Under the pieces are notes generated by a model. That model made no database searches. It was not told where the DNA came from and saw only the letters and a list, made by a program, of their open reading frames with translations. A stretch of 64,000 nt of DNA from CAVWCQ01 sp963753545 (lineage in GTDB: Bacteria > Chloroflexota > Anaerolineae > Aggregatilineales > Aggregatilineaceae): the NCBI GenBank assembly GCA_963753545.1, contig CAVWCQ010000004.1:62001-126000 (forward strand), given 5' to 3'. A program made the translations under genes and the position numbers. Shown here one piece after another: positions 26,142 to 35,603 of this stretch; position 1 is the stretch's first letter; each line of letters starts with the position of its first letter.

Positions 26142-27251
26142 TTATTCGGTCGGCTGTGGCGCGATATCGGCGTCAAAGCGTTCCACAATATCGTTACGGT
26201 TTAGACCAGCGGCCATAAAGTTGTAATTGACGAGGGTCACTTCATCCAGCTTGACCGACAGTTCAGAGACAGGCGTATTCGGGTTGGTGGGCAGTTGCAG
26301 CGAGTTGACGGTCGCGGCAACAGACTGCGCTTCGGGGGTCAGCGCCCATTCGATCCACTGCTTCGCCTCATCTGGCTCAGGAGCGTCCTTGATCAGGCCC
26401 ATGCCGCCGATCTCATAGCCCGTACCTTCGGCGGGGAAGGTGTTGACCAGTTTGTCGGCAAAACCTTCCTGCTGGAGCTTGACACAGTCATGCGAGAAGA
26501 TGATCGCCACTGCGATTTCGCCGTTGCCAGCCATCTGGCCCGGAGCCGCGCCAGAGCGGGTATATTGCAGGATGTTTTTGTGCAGATCAGCGAAATAGTC
26601 GAAGGCGTTGTCGATTGCAGCATCGGTGGGTGCGCCGTCTTCGTCATAGCCCGTGCCCGCTTCGGCGGCTTCCAACGCGTCGGCCTTGAGGGTGACGACG
26701 GTCCAGAAAGCGGTGAAGGCCGTGCCGGAGGTCGCGGGGTGCGCCATCGCGATATTGCCCTTCAGCTTGGGATTGAGCAGGTCATCCCATGAGGTCGGGG
26801 CCTCAATGCCCAGTTCCTTCAGGAAATCGACGTTCGAGCAGAAGCCCATCACGCCCAGGTAGACACCGTGCCAGTAGCCACCTTCACCGCGCGCGATTTC
26901 GGGTTCCAGGATGGAGCCGAGTTCGGGTTCATAGGGTTCGAGCAGACCTTCTTCTGTTGCGGCGATAAACGCATCAGCCGGGCCGCCCCACCAGACGGAA
27001 AATTCGGGATCATCCTTGGTGGCGCGAATGCGGGCCAGCGCCTCACCAGAAGACAGGCGCACGTAGGACGTATCGATGCCTGTTTCTTTTTCAAAGGCTT
27101 CGGTCATCGCCACGCACCAGTCTTCCTGAGGCGTGCACAGCACCGTCAGCGTCCCCTCACGGGCGGATACCTTCGGCTGATGGGCCAGCAGGGGCGTCCC
27201 AACCAGGGTGACCAGCAAGAGGGCCAACACCAAAAGATTCATACGTTTCAT
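26142..27251 (-). CDS. ABC importer solute-binding protein, Fe(III) type
   Basis: AGGAGG upstream of ATG 27251 decides the start. The 369-residue protein has a signal peptide (NLLVLALLLVTLVGTPLLA) without a lipobox Cys, then an extracellular binding-protein fold: LTVLCTPQEDWCVAMTEAFEKETGI, VWWGGPADAFIAATEEGLL, TSWDDLLNPKLKGNIAMAHPATSGTA and GYEIGGMGLIKDAPEPDEAKQWIEWAL. These are family signs of ferric iron and phosphonate-type binding proteins (SBP_bac_6/8). The ligand itself is not certain. It is the first gene of the operon. Confidence 0.93.
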   Translation of the reverse strand: MKRMNLLVLALLLVTLVGTPLLAHQPKVSAREGTLTVLCTPQEDWCVAMTEAFEKETGIDTSYVRLSSGEALARIRATKDDPEFSVWWGGPADAFIAATEEGLLEPYEPELGSILEPEIARGEGGYWHGVYLGVMGFCSNVDFLKELGIEAPTSWDDLLNPKLKGNIAMAHPATSGTAFTAFWTVVTLKADALEAAEAGTGYDEDGAPTDAAIDNAFDYFADLHKNILQYTRSGAAPGQMAGNGEIAVAIIFSHDCVKLQQEGFADKLVNTFPAEGTGYEIGGMGLIKDAPEPDEAKQWIEWALTPEAQSVAATVNSLQLPTNPNTPVSELSVKLDEVTLVNYNFMAAGLNRNDIVERFDADIAPQPTE

Positions 27252-27405
27252 TTCAGAGTTCCTCCTGATAAGTAAGCAAGAATACTTCATAGGGTTCGAG
27301 ACCCCACCAAAAGCAGACTATTGATCGGGCTGAGCGTAATATGAATGCTTGCCAGAGTTTATAGAATAACACGAAAAGGCAAATTTTGTTCAAGCTGCAA
27401 CTGCT

Positions 27406-28390
27406 TTACCGCTGCATGGCGGCAGCATCCCAGATCTGAATGACACCATCGCGTCTGGATACGGCGACTTTACTGCCATCGGGACTCCAGGCGACGGCGG
27501 TAAAAGAAACGGGGGCCGTAATCGTCTTCACAGTATCCCCTGTGACAGAGTCCCAGATACGCACCCGGTTATCGCCGCTGCTGGCGGCGCTGGCGATTTT
27601 TGACCCATCGGGACTCCAGGCAAGGACGACAATCGTACTCGTATGCTGGGTATAGGTGCGGATCGTCTCGCCTGTTTGAGCGTCGGCGATATAAACCAGT
27701 TTGTCATTGCCACCATAGGCTATTTTGCTGCCGTCTGGACTCCACGCCACGACGCGAAGATAAGAATCGGCCTGAAATCGTGAGCTGTTCGTCTGCCGTA
27801 GTCGCGTCAAAAATCGCCAGTTGGTTGCTCTGGCTGCCGGGCGTGGCCGTGATTTTACGCCCATCGGGACTCCAGGTGACGGAATGTCTGCCATAAGGGA
27901 TGGCTGCTAGCTGGTCTCCGGTTGATGCTTCCCAGATGGTCAGGGTTGCGCTTTCGCCCGACGTCGCCAGCCTGATCACTCGCCGGATTCCAGGCTATCG
28001 CATTCAAAAGTTGATCCGCCGCTTTCTCATAAATCTTTTCCCCGGTGTAGGCGTCCCAGACGATGAAACTCTGCTGCGCGGCAGTCACAATACGCGTTCC
28101 GTCGGGACTCCAATCGACAGCATTGGCTTCGCCCGCTGGCCAAAAGCAGGACTTGTTCCGCGCTGGTCGTATCCCAAACGCGAACCTGCGCTACCGCCGC
28201 TGACCAGTTTGCTGCCGTCCGGACTCCAATCGATAGCCGAGACAGAACCGCCTGTTTCAATGGTCACAAGCGCTTTTGGCTTGTCTTTGCCCTTTCCACC
28301 AATCACGATCAGGATAAGAATCCAGACGATCACGATAATAAGGGGCATAAGTGTTCGGATGAGGGGGGTACGATTAGCATCTTGCTGCAT
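27406..28390 (-). CDS. Membrane-anchored WD40-like propeller (multiply frameshifted)
   Basis: The ATG at 28390 follows GGAG. After a short N terminus there is one membrane segment (LMPLIIVIVWILILIVIGG) and then a series of WD40-type repeats, each with a WSPDG(S/R/T)KI core and a WD-like end (IWDSVTGD, VWDAYTGE, IWEASTGD). The repeats jump between frames at about 28185, 28140, 27985 and 27785, so at least four single-base breaks are needed to read one protein of about 325 residues. The propeller would lie outside the membrane as a binding scaffold. It may be a genuine decaying gene, but the breaks fit the error pattern in this window. Confidence 0.7.
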
Positions 28391-28407
28391 GAAAAACTCC
28401 TGGAATC

Positions 28408-28440
28408 AAAAAACAGGCTGTCCCAACCGGACAGCCTGTT
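28408..28440 (-). terminator. Terminator of pheT
   Basis: A perfect 12-bp stem (28412-28423 with 28429-28440), a 5-nt loop and six T on the minus strand form a strong terminator right after pheT. Confidence 0.92.
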
Positions 28441-28449
28441 ATTCAGTAA

Positions 28450-31113
28450 CTATGCCCGCACGGATGCACCAAGGCGTTTTTGAGCGGCTTTGGCGATCTT
28501 CTCGTGAATCTTCGCCACTTCCTCATCCTTCAGAGTACGGTCCAGGGCGCGGTACGTCAGGCTGTAGGCCAGACTCTTCTTCCCCGCCGGGATCGGATCG
28601 CCCCGGTAGACATCGAACAGCCGCGCGTCTTGCAGCAGATCGCCGCCCGCGTCGAGGATGACGGCCAGCACATCGGCGGCAGGCATCTTTTCGTCCACGA
28701 TCAGGGCGATATCCTGGAAAACAGCGGGCTGAGTCGGCACCGGATCGATGGCGCGCAGTTCGGTGATGTTCGCCATCAGCGCGGGCAGATCCAGTTCGGC
28801 GGCGAGGATCGGCAGTTTCAAATCCAGCCCGAAACCGAACGCCTGCCGGACCAGCGGATGAACCTCGCCCAAGACGCCGATCACCCGCTTGTCGATCTTC
28901 AGCAGCGCGGCGCGGCCCGGATGGAAGGTGCTGTGTTCGACGGGTTCAAAGGTGACTTTGCCTTCGATGCGCAGTTCAGCCAGCAGCGCCTCGATCACAC
29001 CCTTGAGATCGAAGAAATCGGCCATGCCGCCGTTATCCTGATCCTGCCAGCCCGTGAGCTCACGCGGACCGACCAACAGAATACCGATGCGGGACGGTTC
29101 CTCCGGCAGTTTTTGGCCCTGTACCGGGAAGAAGACCTTGCCCACTTCAAACAGGCGCAGACGATCCGTGTGGCGCATGTTTGCGGCGGCGATATCGAGC
29201 AGGCCTGCCAGCAGCGTGTGGCGCAGCGCGGCTTTATCAGCGGCGATGGGATTCGCCAGGGTGATATAAGGCAGATCGGGCAGGCTGGACGGCTGGCCCG
29301 GCGGGGTGAGCAGTGCTTCGCGTTCCGGAGTGGTCAGGCGGTAGGTCACGATCTCGCGCAGACCCGCCCGCACCAGGGCATCCCGCACGGCTTCTTCACG
29401 GGCCAGGACGACATTGGAGCGCTGCGGCGGCAGGGCATCGGTTATGACGGTATTCGGGATGCGGTCATAGCCATAGATGCGGGCGATCTCCTCAACCAGA
29501 TCGGCCTGCCCCACCATGCCCGTCCCAATATCCAGGCGGTGATCCGGGACGGTGACGTGCAGCAGATCGTCCTCTTCCTGGACGTGAAATTCCAGCGCGC
29601 GCAAAATCCGCACGATTTCTTCCGGCGCGATGTGGAACCCTAAGAGGCGATCCACTTCCGCCAGCGGTAGATCGACACGGATCGTCGGCGCGAGCAGCGG
29701 GTAGGCATCCAGCACATTCTCCGCGATCACACCGCCTGAGACGCGCCGCATCATCTCGATGCCGCGCAGCAGGCCGTTGATCGCCATCGATGGATGAACG
29801 CCCCGGCTGAGACGGATTCCCGCCTCGCTGGTGATCTTCCGGCTCGTCATCGTGCGGCGGAGATTGATGAAATTCCAGCTTGCCGCTTCGAGCAGCACAG
29901 TGGTCGTAGCGGGGCGGCGCGTGTCGGCTTTGCCGTAGATCGGTTCTTCGCCATTGTCGCCTATTTCAACGCCGGTCGCGTCCAGGACATCGATGCTCGG
30001 ATCCTGCACTTCGCTTTCCAGGCCGCCCATGATCCCGCCGAGACTGAGCGCGCCCGCTGTATCCGTGACCAGCATGTTGAACTCGTCCAGGGTGTGATCC
30101 TTGCCATCAAGCGTCACCAGATGTTCGCCCGGTTCTGGCAGGCGGGTGATGATTGTCGGGGCCTTTCCACCTGCGCGCTCAACGAGAATATCATAGTCGA
30201 AGGCATGGAGCGGCTGGCCCAGTTCGAGCATGACATAGTTGGTCGCATCAACGATGTTATTGAGCGGGCGCATCCCCGCCAGTTTCAGGCGGCGCTGCAT
30301 CCATTCCGGCGACGGCCCCAGTTCCACACCCTTGATCAACGCCAGGGTGAAACGCGGGTTCAGTTCCGGCTCCCGAATATCAAGGTGAACCTGTCCTTCA
30401 ATCGACGGTCCTTCGGCATGCAGATCGACGGCAGGCAGGCGGAGCGTGGCCCCAGTCAGGGCGGCAACTTCGCGCGCAACGCCAACGACGCTGTAGGCCC
30501 GCGCCACGTTGGGCAGCAGGTCGATATCCAGCACCGCATCACCGAGCACATCCTGGAAAGGCGTACCGGGCGGGAAGTCTTTAAATTCTTCCCAGTCCAG
30601 CAGCAGAATGCCCTCGTGATCATCCGAGATGCCGAGTTCTTTTTCGGAGCAGACCATGCTCCGGTTTGGAACGCCGCGCAGTTTTTTCTCTTTGAGGATC
30701 ATGCGGCTGCCGTCATCGGCGTGACCGTCGTAGACTTCCGCGCCTTCGTGGGCAAACGGCGTGAGCAGCGGCGGATCGATGAGTCCCGTACCCTTGTAGC
30801 CAAACAGGTTGGGTGCTCCCGTGACGCACTGTTCCAGCGCAGCGCCGCCATAATCGACCATCGCCAGCACGAGGCGATCCGCATCGGGGTGCGGTTTGAC
30901 TTCACGGATCGCGCCGAGCACGATCTTTTCCCGATCCCACACCAGATGATCGGAGGGCGGCACATTGATCCCCGCCGGGGGCTTGCCCTGCGGGATGCCA
31001 ATGTAACGGATGCCGCCCACTTCCAGCCCGGCAAGAGTCAGGCGCTCCGCCAGTTCTTCGATTGACAGGTTAACATCCACATAATCTTTGAGCCAGGAAA
31101 TCGGAACTTTCAT
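28450..31113 (-). CDS. pheT: Phenylalanine-tRNA ligase beta subunit
   Basis: The 887-residue protein contains the N-terminal PheT region (MKVPISWLKDYVDVNLSIEELAERLTLAGLEV), the tRNA-binding EMAP-like domain (AIREVKPHPDADRLVLAMVDYGG), the B3/B4 editing region, the B5 domain and a C-terminal FDX-ACB domain (FQDIALIVDEKMPAADVLAVI). It is longer than the common 800 residues through insertions such as near GDNGEEPIYGKADT. It makes the alpha2-beta2 enzyme with PheS. It is not next to pheS: four other genes lie between them on the same strand. Confidence 0.96.
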   Translation of the reverse strand: MKVPISWLKDYVDVNLSIEELAERLTLAGLEVGGIRYIGIPQGKPPAGINVPPSDHLVWDREKIVLGAIREVKPHPDADRLVLAMVDYGGAALEQCVTGAPNLFGYKGTGLIDPPLLTPFAHEGAEVYDGHADDGSRMILKEKKLRGVPNRSMVCSEKELGISDDHEGILLLDWEEFKDFPPGTPFQDVLGDAVLDIDLLPNVARAYSVVGVAREVAALTGATLRLPAVDLHAEGPSIEGQVHLDIREPELNPRFTLALIKGVELGPSPEWMQRRLKLAGMRPLNNIVDATNYVMLELGQPLHAFDYDILVERAGGKAPTIITRLPEPGEHLVTLDGKDHTLDEFNMLVTDTAGALSLGGIMGGLESEVQDPSIDVLDATGVEIGDNGEEPIYGKADTRRPATTTVLLEAASWNFINLRRTMTSRKITSEAGIRLSRGVHPSMAINGLLRGIEMMRRVSGGVIAENVLDAYPLLAPTIRVDLPLAEVDRLLGFHIAPEEIVRILRALEFHVQEEDDLLHVTVPDHRLDIGTGMVGQADLVEEIARIYGYDRIPNTVITDALPPQRSNVVLAREEAVRDALVRAGLREIVTYRLTTPEREALLTPPGQPSSLPDLPYITLANPIAADKAALRHTLLAGLLDIAAANMRHTDRLRLFEVGKVFFPVQGQKLPEEPSRIGILLVGPRELTGWQDQDNGGMADFFDLKGVIEALLAELRIEGKVTFEPVEHSTFHPGRAALLKIDKRVIGVLGEVHPLVRQAFGFGLDLKLPILAAELDLPALMANITELRAIDPVPTQPAVFQDIALIVDEKMPAADVLAVILDAGGDLLQDARLFDVYRGDPIPAGKKSLAYSLTYRALDRTLKDEEVAKIHEKIAKAAQKRLGASVRA

Positions 31114-31136
31114 ATTCTCCCTAACCTTCAATTGGA

Positions 31137-31190
31137 CGAGGCAAGCCTCGCCCCTACGGTTCGGGGCGTATTGCCATACGCCCCTCTACA
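31137..31190. repeat. Hairpin-CCCCTAC repeat, family B
   Basis: Two perfect hairpins follow each other: CGAGGC/GCCTCG (31137-31150) with the tail CCCCTAC, and GGGGCGTAT/ATACGCCCC (31163-31184). There is no T-run. It lies between the cytochrome gene and pheT. Confidence 0.7.
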
Positions 31191-31203
31191 ACAGTGTTGC
31201 AAT

Positions 31204-32079
31204 CTAGTCCAGAGTTTGCAGATAGGCCCAGATCGCTTTTAATTCGTCATCGGTCATTTGTGTAAAGTAATCCCAGGGCATCTCGTCCTTATCCAGCTTA
31301 TCGCCGTCGGGCGCGACGCCATTGCGGATCGTGTTGATAAAGTCGGCTTCGGTCCAGCCGCTCAGATCGCTGCTGCGGGTCAGGTCCGGGCCGGGCGGTG
31401 GTCCGATTTTTGGACCGCCGTTCAGGTCGCTGCCATGACATTCCTTGCACATCGCCACTGAGACCAGATAACTGCCATATTCAGGCGTTACGCCTTCGGC
31501 GGGAGCAACGGGCTGGGCGTCATGATCGATTCGCTTGACAGGCAGTTTGCCAAGCAGTCCAGTGGCAATCACCGCATCACCAAGAAAAGTCAGTTTCGTT
31601 TCGTCAAGCTCATGATCCACAGGCGGCGCGGATTGGATATAGGCGATAATATCCGCCAGGTCGCTGTCGCTGTAGTGGGCGAAGATATGCGACGGCATAA
31701 AAATAAATGGCTTGCCCTCGGGATCGACGCCATGCCGCAGCGCGCGCACCCAGTCCTCAACCGCATACTCCTCGCCGATGCCGCCCGCGCCGCTGGTCAG
31801 GTTCGGAGCGACAAACGAGCCAACCGGCCCAAAATTACCGAGTTCATCGCCGCCCAGGTTATTTTCATGGCACGAGACGCAAATGCTGACCGCCTGAACC
31901 AGATGCTGGCCCCGATCCAATGACGCCTGATCGGTCGGTAGAGTCAGCGGCTGAACGTCATAGGCATAGGTTTTATTCACCTGCGCCCGCCCGATGAAAC
32001 CCAGAATAACAATCGCGATGATCAGAATAAGCAGCAGTGAGCCAACGATGATTACGATCCACTTCAATACCTTGCGCAT
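31204..32079 (-). CDS. Membrane-anchored dihaem cytochrome c
   Basis: ATG 32079 has GGAGG 5 nt upstream. The 291-residue protein has one N-terminal membrane anchor (VLKWIVIIVGSLLLILIIAIVILGFI) and two cytochrome c domains, each with a haem site: CVSCH and, about 130 residues later, CKECH. Candidate distal Met ligands lie in FIFMPSHIFAHYSD and EMPWDYFTQMTDDEL. It probably transfers electrons on the outer face of the membrane. Partner oxidoreductases are not in the window. Confidence 0.92.
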   Translation of the reverse strand: MRKVLKWIVIIVGSLLLILIIAIVILGFIGRAQVNKTYAYDVQPLTLPTDQASLDRGQHLVQAVSICVSCHENNLGGDELGNFGPVGSFVAPNLTSGAGGIGEEYAVEDWVRALRHGVDPEGKPFIFMPSHIFAHYSDSDLADIIAYIQSAPPVDHELDETKLTFLGDAVIATGLLGKLPVKRIDHDAQPVAPAEGVTPEYGSYLVSVAMCKECHGSDLNGGPKIGPPPGPDLTRSSDLSGWTEADFINTIRNGVAPDGDKLDKDEMPWDYFTQMTDDELKAIWAYLQTLD

Positions 32080-32158
32080 ACAAGCCTCCATCATGGGTAG
32101 ATGAACGAAGTATCTCGATCATCTTCACGACCAGAGGCAACTGCCAAATAAGTATCTG

Positions 32159-32479
32159 CTATGACTCTTCTTCAACCAACCCTTCGGCATGTACCTGCTG
32201 ATACGATGCCGCGATAGAGGCGTCCAATTCGGCCTCGACCCCATAATAGCTGGCGATCTGAAGGGCACAGCGCAGCACGTCCTGGATTTCTTTGGCCAGA
32301 TGGGCACGATCTGGCGGACCATGTTTTTCGAGCTTCACACCGCTGCCCTCAAAGTGATTCACCTCGGCGGCCAGTTCGCCGCATTCTTCGAGCAGGCGGG
32401 TCACCATCTGGAACGGATCGCGCCCAGCCGGGAACCGTTTATCCAGGCCGCGATTGATCACCCACAGTTTGTCGAGCAT
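32159..32479 (-). CDS. MazG-like nucleotide pyrophosphohydrolase
   Basis: The 106-residue protein matches the MazG-like fold: the metal-binding segment RLLEECGELAAEVNHFEG and the later HLAKEIQDVLRCALQIASYYG supply the acidic residues of the all-alpha NTP pyrophosphatase family. Small members hydrolyse (d)NTPs and help clean the nucleotide pool. The gene starts 2 nt after the map stop codon, so the two form an operon. Confidence 0.82.
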   Translation of the reverse strand: MLDKLWVINRGLDKRFPAGRDPFQMVTRLLEECGELAAEVNHFEGSGVKLEKHGPPDRAHLAKEIQDVLRCALQIASYYGVEAELDASIAASYQQVHAEGLVEEES

Positions 32480-32481
32480 GG

Positions 32482-33225
32482 TTATACCTGCGTGACAATC
32501 ACCGGATCATCGCCGCGAATGACCAGTGTATGTTCATACTGCGCCGTCATACTGCCATCGACAGTCTTGAGCGTCCACTTGTCCGGCGCGGTGAAAATGC
32601 GGCCCTTGCCCGTGTTGAGGAACGGCTCAATGGTGATGACCAGTCCCTCAGTCAGCGGCTGGCGCGCCTGCGGAGCATTGTAGTTCGGCACCGACGGCTT
32701 TTCATGAATATGCCGCCCCACACCATGCCCGCCCAGTTCCGGGATAATGGCATAACCGCCCTTCCGCGCGACTTTTTCAACTGCCTTGCCGATATCGCTG
32801 ATCGGCTTGCCAGCTTTTGCCGCCTCAATGCCGACCTTGAGGGCGCGCCGCGCATGGTCGCACAGGCGCTCATATTTCGGCTGGCTGGGCGGCACAACCA
32901 TACTGGCCCCGCAGTCCGCCCAATACCCTTCCAGTTCGGCGGACACGTCGATATTGATCATGTCGCCGGGCTGAATCACGCGGCTGCCGGGAATGCCGTG
33001 CGCCACTTCGTCATTGATACTGATGCAGGTGTGCCCCGGAAATTTATAGGCCAGAATGGGGGCAGAGCGAGCATTGTGCTGCTTAAACTCCGCCGCGCCA
33101 ATCGCGTCTAGCTGGGCCGTCGTCATGCCCGGCTCGACCCGTTCCAACATGTGTTTCAGTGTCATCCCGCAAATCTGCCCGATGCGAAGCAGCGCCTGCA
33201 AGTCCTTTTCGTTTTCAACGGTCAT
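32482..33225 (-). CDS. map: Methionine aminopeptidase, type I
   Basis: The 247-residue protein has all five metal ligands of the family: Asp in MINIDVSAEL, Asp in YWADCGASM, His in GHGVGRHIHE, Glu in ITIEPFLNTG and Glu in AQYEHTLVI. The substrate-side His is in GIP-type SINDEVAHGIPG. ATG 33225 has GGAG 8 nt upstream. It removes the initiator Met from nascent proteins. It precedes the MazG-like gene by 2 nt. Confidence 0.96.
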   Translation of the reverse strand: MTVENEKDLQALLRIGQICGMTLKHMLERVEPGMTTAQLDAIGAAEFKQHNARSAPILAYKFPGHTCISINDEVAHGIPGSRVIQPGDMINIDVSAELEGYWADCGASMVVPPSQPKYERLCDHARRALKVGIEAAKAGKPISDIGKAVEKVARKGGYAIIPELGGHGVGRHIHEKPSVPNYNAPQARQPLTEGLVITIEPFLNTGKGRIFTAPDKWTLKTVDGSMTAQYEHTLVIRGDDPVIVTQV

Positions 33226-33334
33226 AATACACACTCCACCCTATTCCATTACAACCCACCACGCATCGGCGCATGGCAATACGCCCTGATTCGCGTCGTT
33301 TAGCCGCCAAATGCACCGAAAGGTCATCTGCTTA

Positions 33335-33449
33335 CCCTCTCCAGCAAAGTCTGGAGAGGGTCGGCTGAACATGCTTTTCCGTTCAGCCGGGGTGAGGTGT
33401 GCGCCCGCTACCCACAACGTCTATTTCTTAACTTGACGCATATTGGGCG
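33335..33449 (+). repeat. Interspersed palindromic repeat, family A, copy 2
   Basis: The left hairpin is perfect (CCCTCTCCAG with CTGGAGAGGG), followed by the GGCTGAAC/GTTCAGCC hairpin and GGGGTGAGGTGTGCG. It matches copy 1 closely. A shorter hairpin with CCCCTAC tails (33458-33490) follows. Confidence 0.85.
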
Positions 33450-33485
33450 TATTGCCGCTGCCCCTACACCTACTGGGCAGTGCCC

Positions 33486-34322
33486 CTACGCGCGACTCTT
33501 CGCTTCAGCGAGAGCACGTTCCAAAGCCCGCCGCGCCAGAACGCGCGCCATCTCGGTGCGATATTCCCGGCTGCCCCAATGATCCTCTGGCGGATTGAGC
33601 CGCAGGGCATTGAGTGCCGTCTCGATATTGCTCGTTTCGTCAAAGAGCCGCGCCGTTGCAGGCTGCGGGATGGGAGACGAAGCCACGCCGCACAAGGCCA
33701 GGGTCGTATAATGCGGCGGCCCGTCCTTACTCATCTCCACGCAAGCCACCGCGCCTACAATCGGCGCATCGGCAGGCGTGCGCGATACTTTTTCATACGC
33801 TACTGCCGAACTTAGCGTGCCGCGCGGCAGGCGAATCTGCGAGATCAAGTAGCGCATCACGCCCGGTCCCGCCGACAGCCATGCCGCCATCGTCAGGTGC
33901 ATGTCCAGGTCGATCCGCTTGAGTACGCCGCCCAGCGCCAGAAACAGCGTCAGGGTAGGCGAAGAGGGATCGCGCTCGATCAGCAGATCACCCAGGCGCG
34001 TCGTGTTTCGCTGTGCTTCGGGCATTTCCTGGGCGAGGATCGTTGCCACCGCGCCTAATTTGGGAGACTCCGGCGCGCGTTCCTGGCACGCCTGCCGCAC
34101 CTGTTCCAGCGTGAGCATCGATCCCAGCCGGAGCGAATTTTCGCTGTCACGCACGTAGGCCAGGTCTAGATCGGACAGATCGATTCCCGCCTGGATATCG
34201 AGTTTCTTGGCCCGGCTCAGCGCGACGCCGCCATAGAGCGGATAGGTTCCCGGAGTCATCAATAGTGTCGCCGCGTCGTCCGCTGTCGCCGGTTTATAGA
34301 TCGTCTTAAGGTTAAGTAACAT
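33486..34322 (-). CDS. CoxM-like FAD-binding subunit of a molybdenum hydroxylase
   Basis: The 278-residue protein resembles the FAD-binding subunit of CO/xanthine dehydrogenases: an N-terminal FAD domain (YKPATADDAATLLMTPGTYPLYGGVAL, where the usual GG loop is seen as YGGVA) and a C-terminal domain with YEKVSRTPADAPIVGAVACV. The middle of the FAD region is less conserved than in typical CoxM. No large Mo subunit or 2Fe-2S subunit is adjacent. It could be a stand-alone FAD protein or a displaced subunit. XdhC and ModAB occur elsewhere in the window. Confidence 0.8.
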   Translation of the reverse strand: MLLNLKTIYKPATADDAATLLMTPGTYPLYGGVALSRAKKLDIQAGIDLSDLDLAYVRDSENSLRLGSMLTLEQVRQACQERAPESPKLGAVATILAQEMPEAQRNTTRLGDLLIERDPSSPTLTLFLALGGVLKRIDLDMHLTMAAWLSAGPGVMRYLISQIRLPRGTLSSAVAYEKVSRTPADAPIVGAVACVEMSKDGPPHYTTLALCGVASSPIPQPATARLFDETSNIETALNALRLNPPEDHWGSREYRTEMARVLARRALERALAEAKSRA

Positions 34323-34448
34323 GAGATATGCTCCTAAAGTCTAAAAAATTGAAAAGTGCTCCTACATGTTATTGTATGGCGATTAGTCCTTCGCGCGAAA
34401 CGCAGAATTTCAAAATTTTGGTATTTTTTTCAGATAGGAGCGCTCCCG

Positions 34449-34497
34449 GCCCCTCTCTCACCCAAGGCATGCGAAGCATGCACAGGGAGAGGGGAGA
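34449..34497 (-). repeat. Family A-related hairpin
   Basis: CCCCTCTC pairs with GAGAGGGG around an inner GCATGC-GAA-GCATGC hairpin. On the minus strand it resembles the left arm of the family A copy at 54463-54560. Confidence 0.6.
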
Positions 34498-34505
34498 AAA
34501 GCATA

Positions 34506-34530
34506 GGGGGCAGGTTTGTTAACCCGCCCT
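34506..34530. repeat. Family B hairpin next to pheS
   Basis: GGCAGGTT, loop TGTT and AACCCGCC form a short hairpin 12 nt past the pheS stop codon. The same hairpin with TGTT loop recurs at 52005. Confidence 0.6.
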
Positions 34531-34542
34531 TTAATCATCCAT

Positions 34543-35586
34543 CTAGAACTGCTCCAGGAAGCGCAGATCGTTGCCCCAGAAGTAGCGGATATCCTGGATA
34601 CCGTGCTTGAGCATGGTGATCCGTTCCGGCCCCATGCCAAAGGCGAAGCCGCTCCATTCCGCCGGATCGTATCCACCGTTTTGCAGCACAACCGGGTGAA
34701 CCATACCGCAGCCCGCAATCTCCAGCCAGCCCGTGAACTTGCACAGACCGCAGCCGGACCCGCCGCACAACACACACTCGACATCCACTTCCATACTCGG
34801 CTCGGTGAAGGGAAAATAGGAGCCGCGGAAGCGTACACGCTGTTCCGGACCAAACATCCGCCGGGCGAAATCGGTGATTGTGCCTTTCAGGTCGGTCAGG
34901 CGAATGTTGCGGCCCAGGGCCAGCCCTTCGACCTGATTAAACTGGATATCGCGCCGGACGGAAATCTGCTCGTAGCGATAGCACATGCCCGGCAGCACGA
35001 CGCGAATCGGCTGCGTGCCATTCTCGCCAAATTCCTGCATGGCGCGAATCTGGCCTGGGCTGGTATGCGTGCGCAGGATCACACCGGGCGTTGTCGTGTG
35101 GAAGGTGTCCCACATATCGCGCGCCGGGTGGTGCGGCGGAATATTGAGCAGGGTGAAGTTCGTGTCGTCGTCTTCCACGTCGCGGCTGAGATAGACCTGG
35201 AAGCCCATTTCGGCCCAGATGTCGTAAATCTCGCGCAGCGTCTGCGTGGTCGGGTGCAGCCCACCTGGCTTGACGACTCGCCCCGGCAAGGTGACATCAA
35301 CTTCGCCCTCTTCCAGCGTCTTCGCCAGTTCGTGCTGGCGAACCGCTTCTTCACGCTCGGCAAAAGCGGCGGTTAGCTGATCCTTGACATCATTGACTCG
35401 CTTGCCGAATGCGGCCCGATCTTCTTTGGGAAGCTGGCCCATGACGCGCAAAGCCGCCGAGAGATCGCCTTTTTTACCCAGGTAGCGCCGCTCCCACTCT
35501 TTGAGCGCCTCGCCATCGGACGTATGATTCAGTTCGTCCACGGCCTGTGTGACCATCGTATCGAGTTGGTTCAGTTGTTCCAGCAT
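34543..35586 (-). CDS. pheS: Phenylalanine-tRNA ligase alpha subunit
   Basis: ATG 35586 has GGAG 7 nt before it. The 347-residue protein has the N-terminal coiled-coil (LEQLNQLDTMVTQAVDELN), then class II motif 2 and 3 regions: HPTTQTLREIYDIWAEMGF, DTFHTTTPGVILRTHTSPGQIR, RVLPGMCYRYEQ-like segment, the Phe-site FTEPSMEVDVEC and GFAFGMGPERITMLKHGI. A Cys pair (CVLCGGSGCGLC) in the C-terminal half may bind zinc; this occurs in some PheS. A T-box leader precedes it, so it should respond to uncharged tRNA-Phe. Confidence 0.97.
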   Translation of the reverse strand: MLEQLNQLDTMVTQAVDELNHTSDGEALKEWERRYLGKKGDLSAALRVMGQLPKEDRAAFGKRVNDVKDQLTAAFAEREEAVRQHELAKTLEEGEVDVTLPGRVVKPGGLHPTTQTLREIYDIWAEMGFQVYLSRDVEDDDTNFTLLNIPPHHPARDMWDTFHTTTPGVILRTHTSPGQIRAMQEFGENGTQPIRVVLPGMCYRYEQISVRRDIQFNQVEGLALGRNIRLTDLKGTITDFARRMFGPEQRVRFRGSYFPFTEPSMEVDVECVLCGGSGCGLCKFTGWLEIAGCGMVHPVVLQNGGYDPAEWSGFAFGMGPERITMLKHGIQDIRYFWGNDLRFLEQF

Positions 35587-35603
35587 GTTTATGCTCCAGA
35601 AAC

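Noticed and set aside
27252..27310. The segment GGGTTCGAGACCCC near 27291 looks like a tRNA T-arm.
   Set aside because: No acceptor stem, D-arm or anticodon arm can be formed with the upstream 75 nt, so it is not a tRNA.
28480..31065. Long open frames on the plus strand opposite pheT.
   Set aside because: They mirror the codon structure of pheT, are rich in Arg, His and Gln and match no family.
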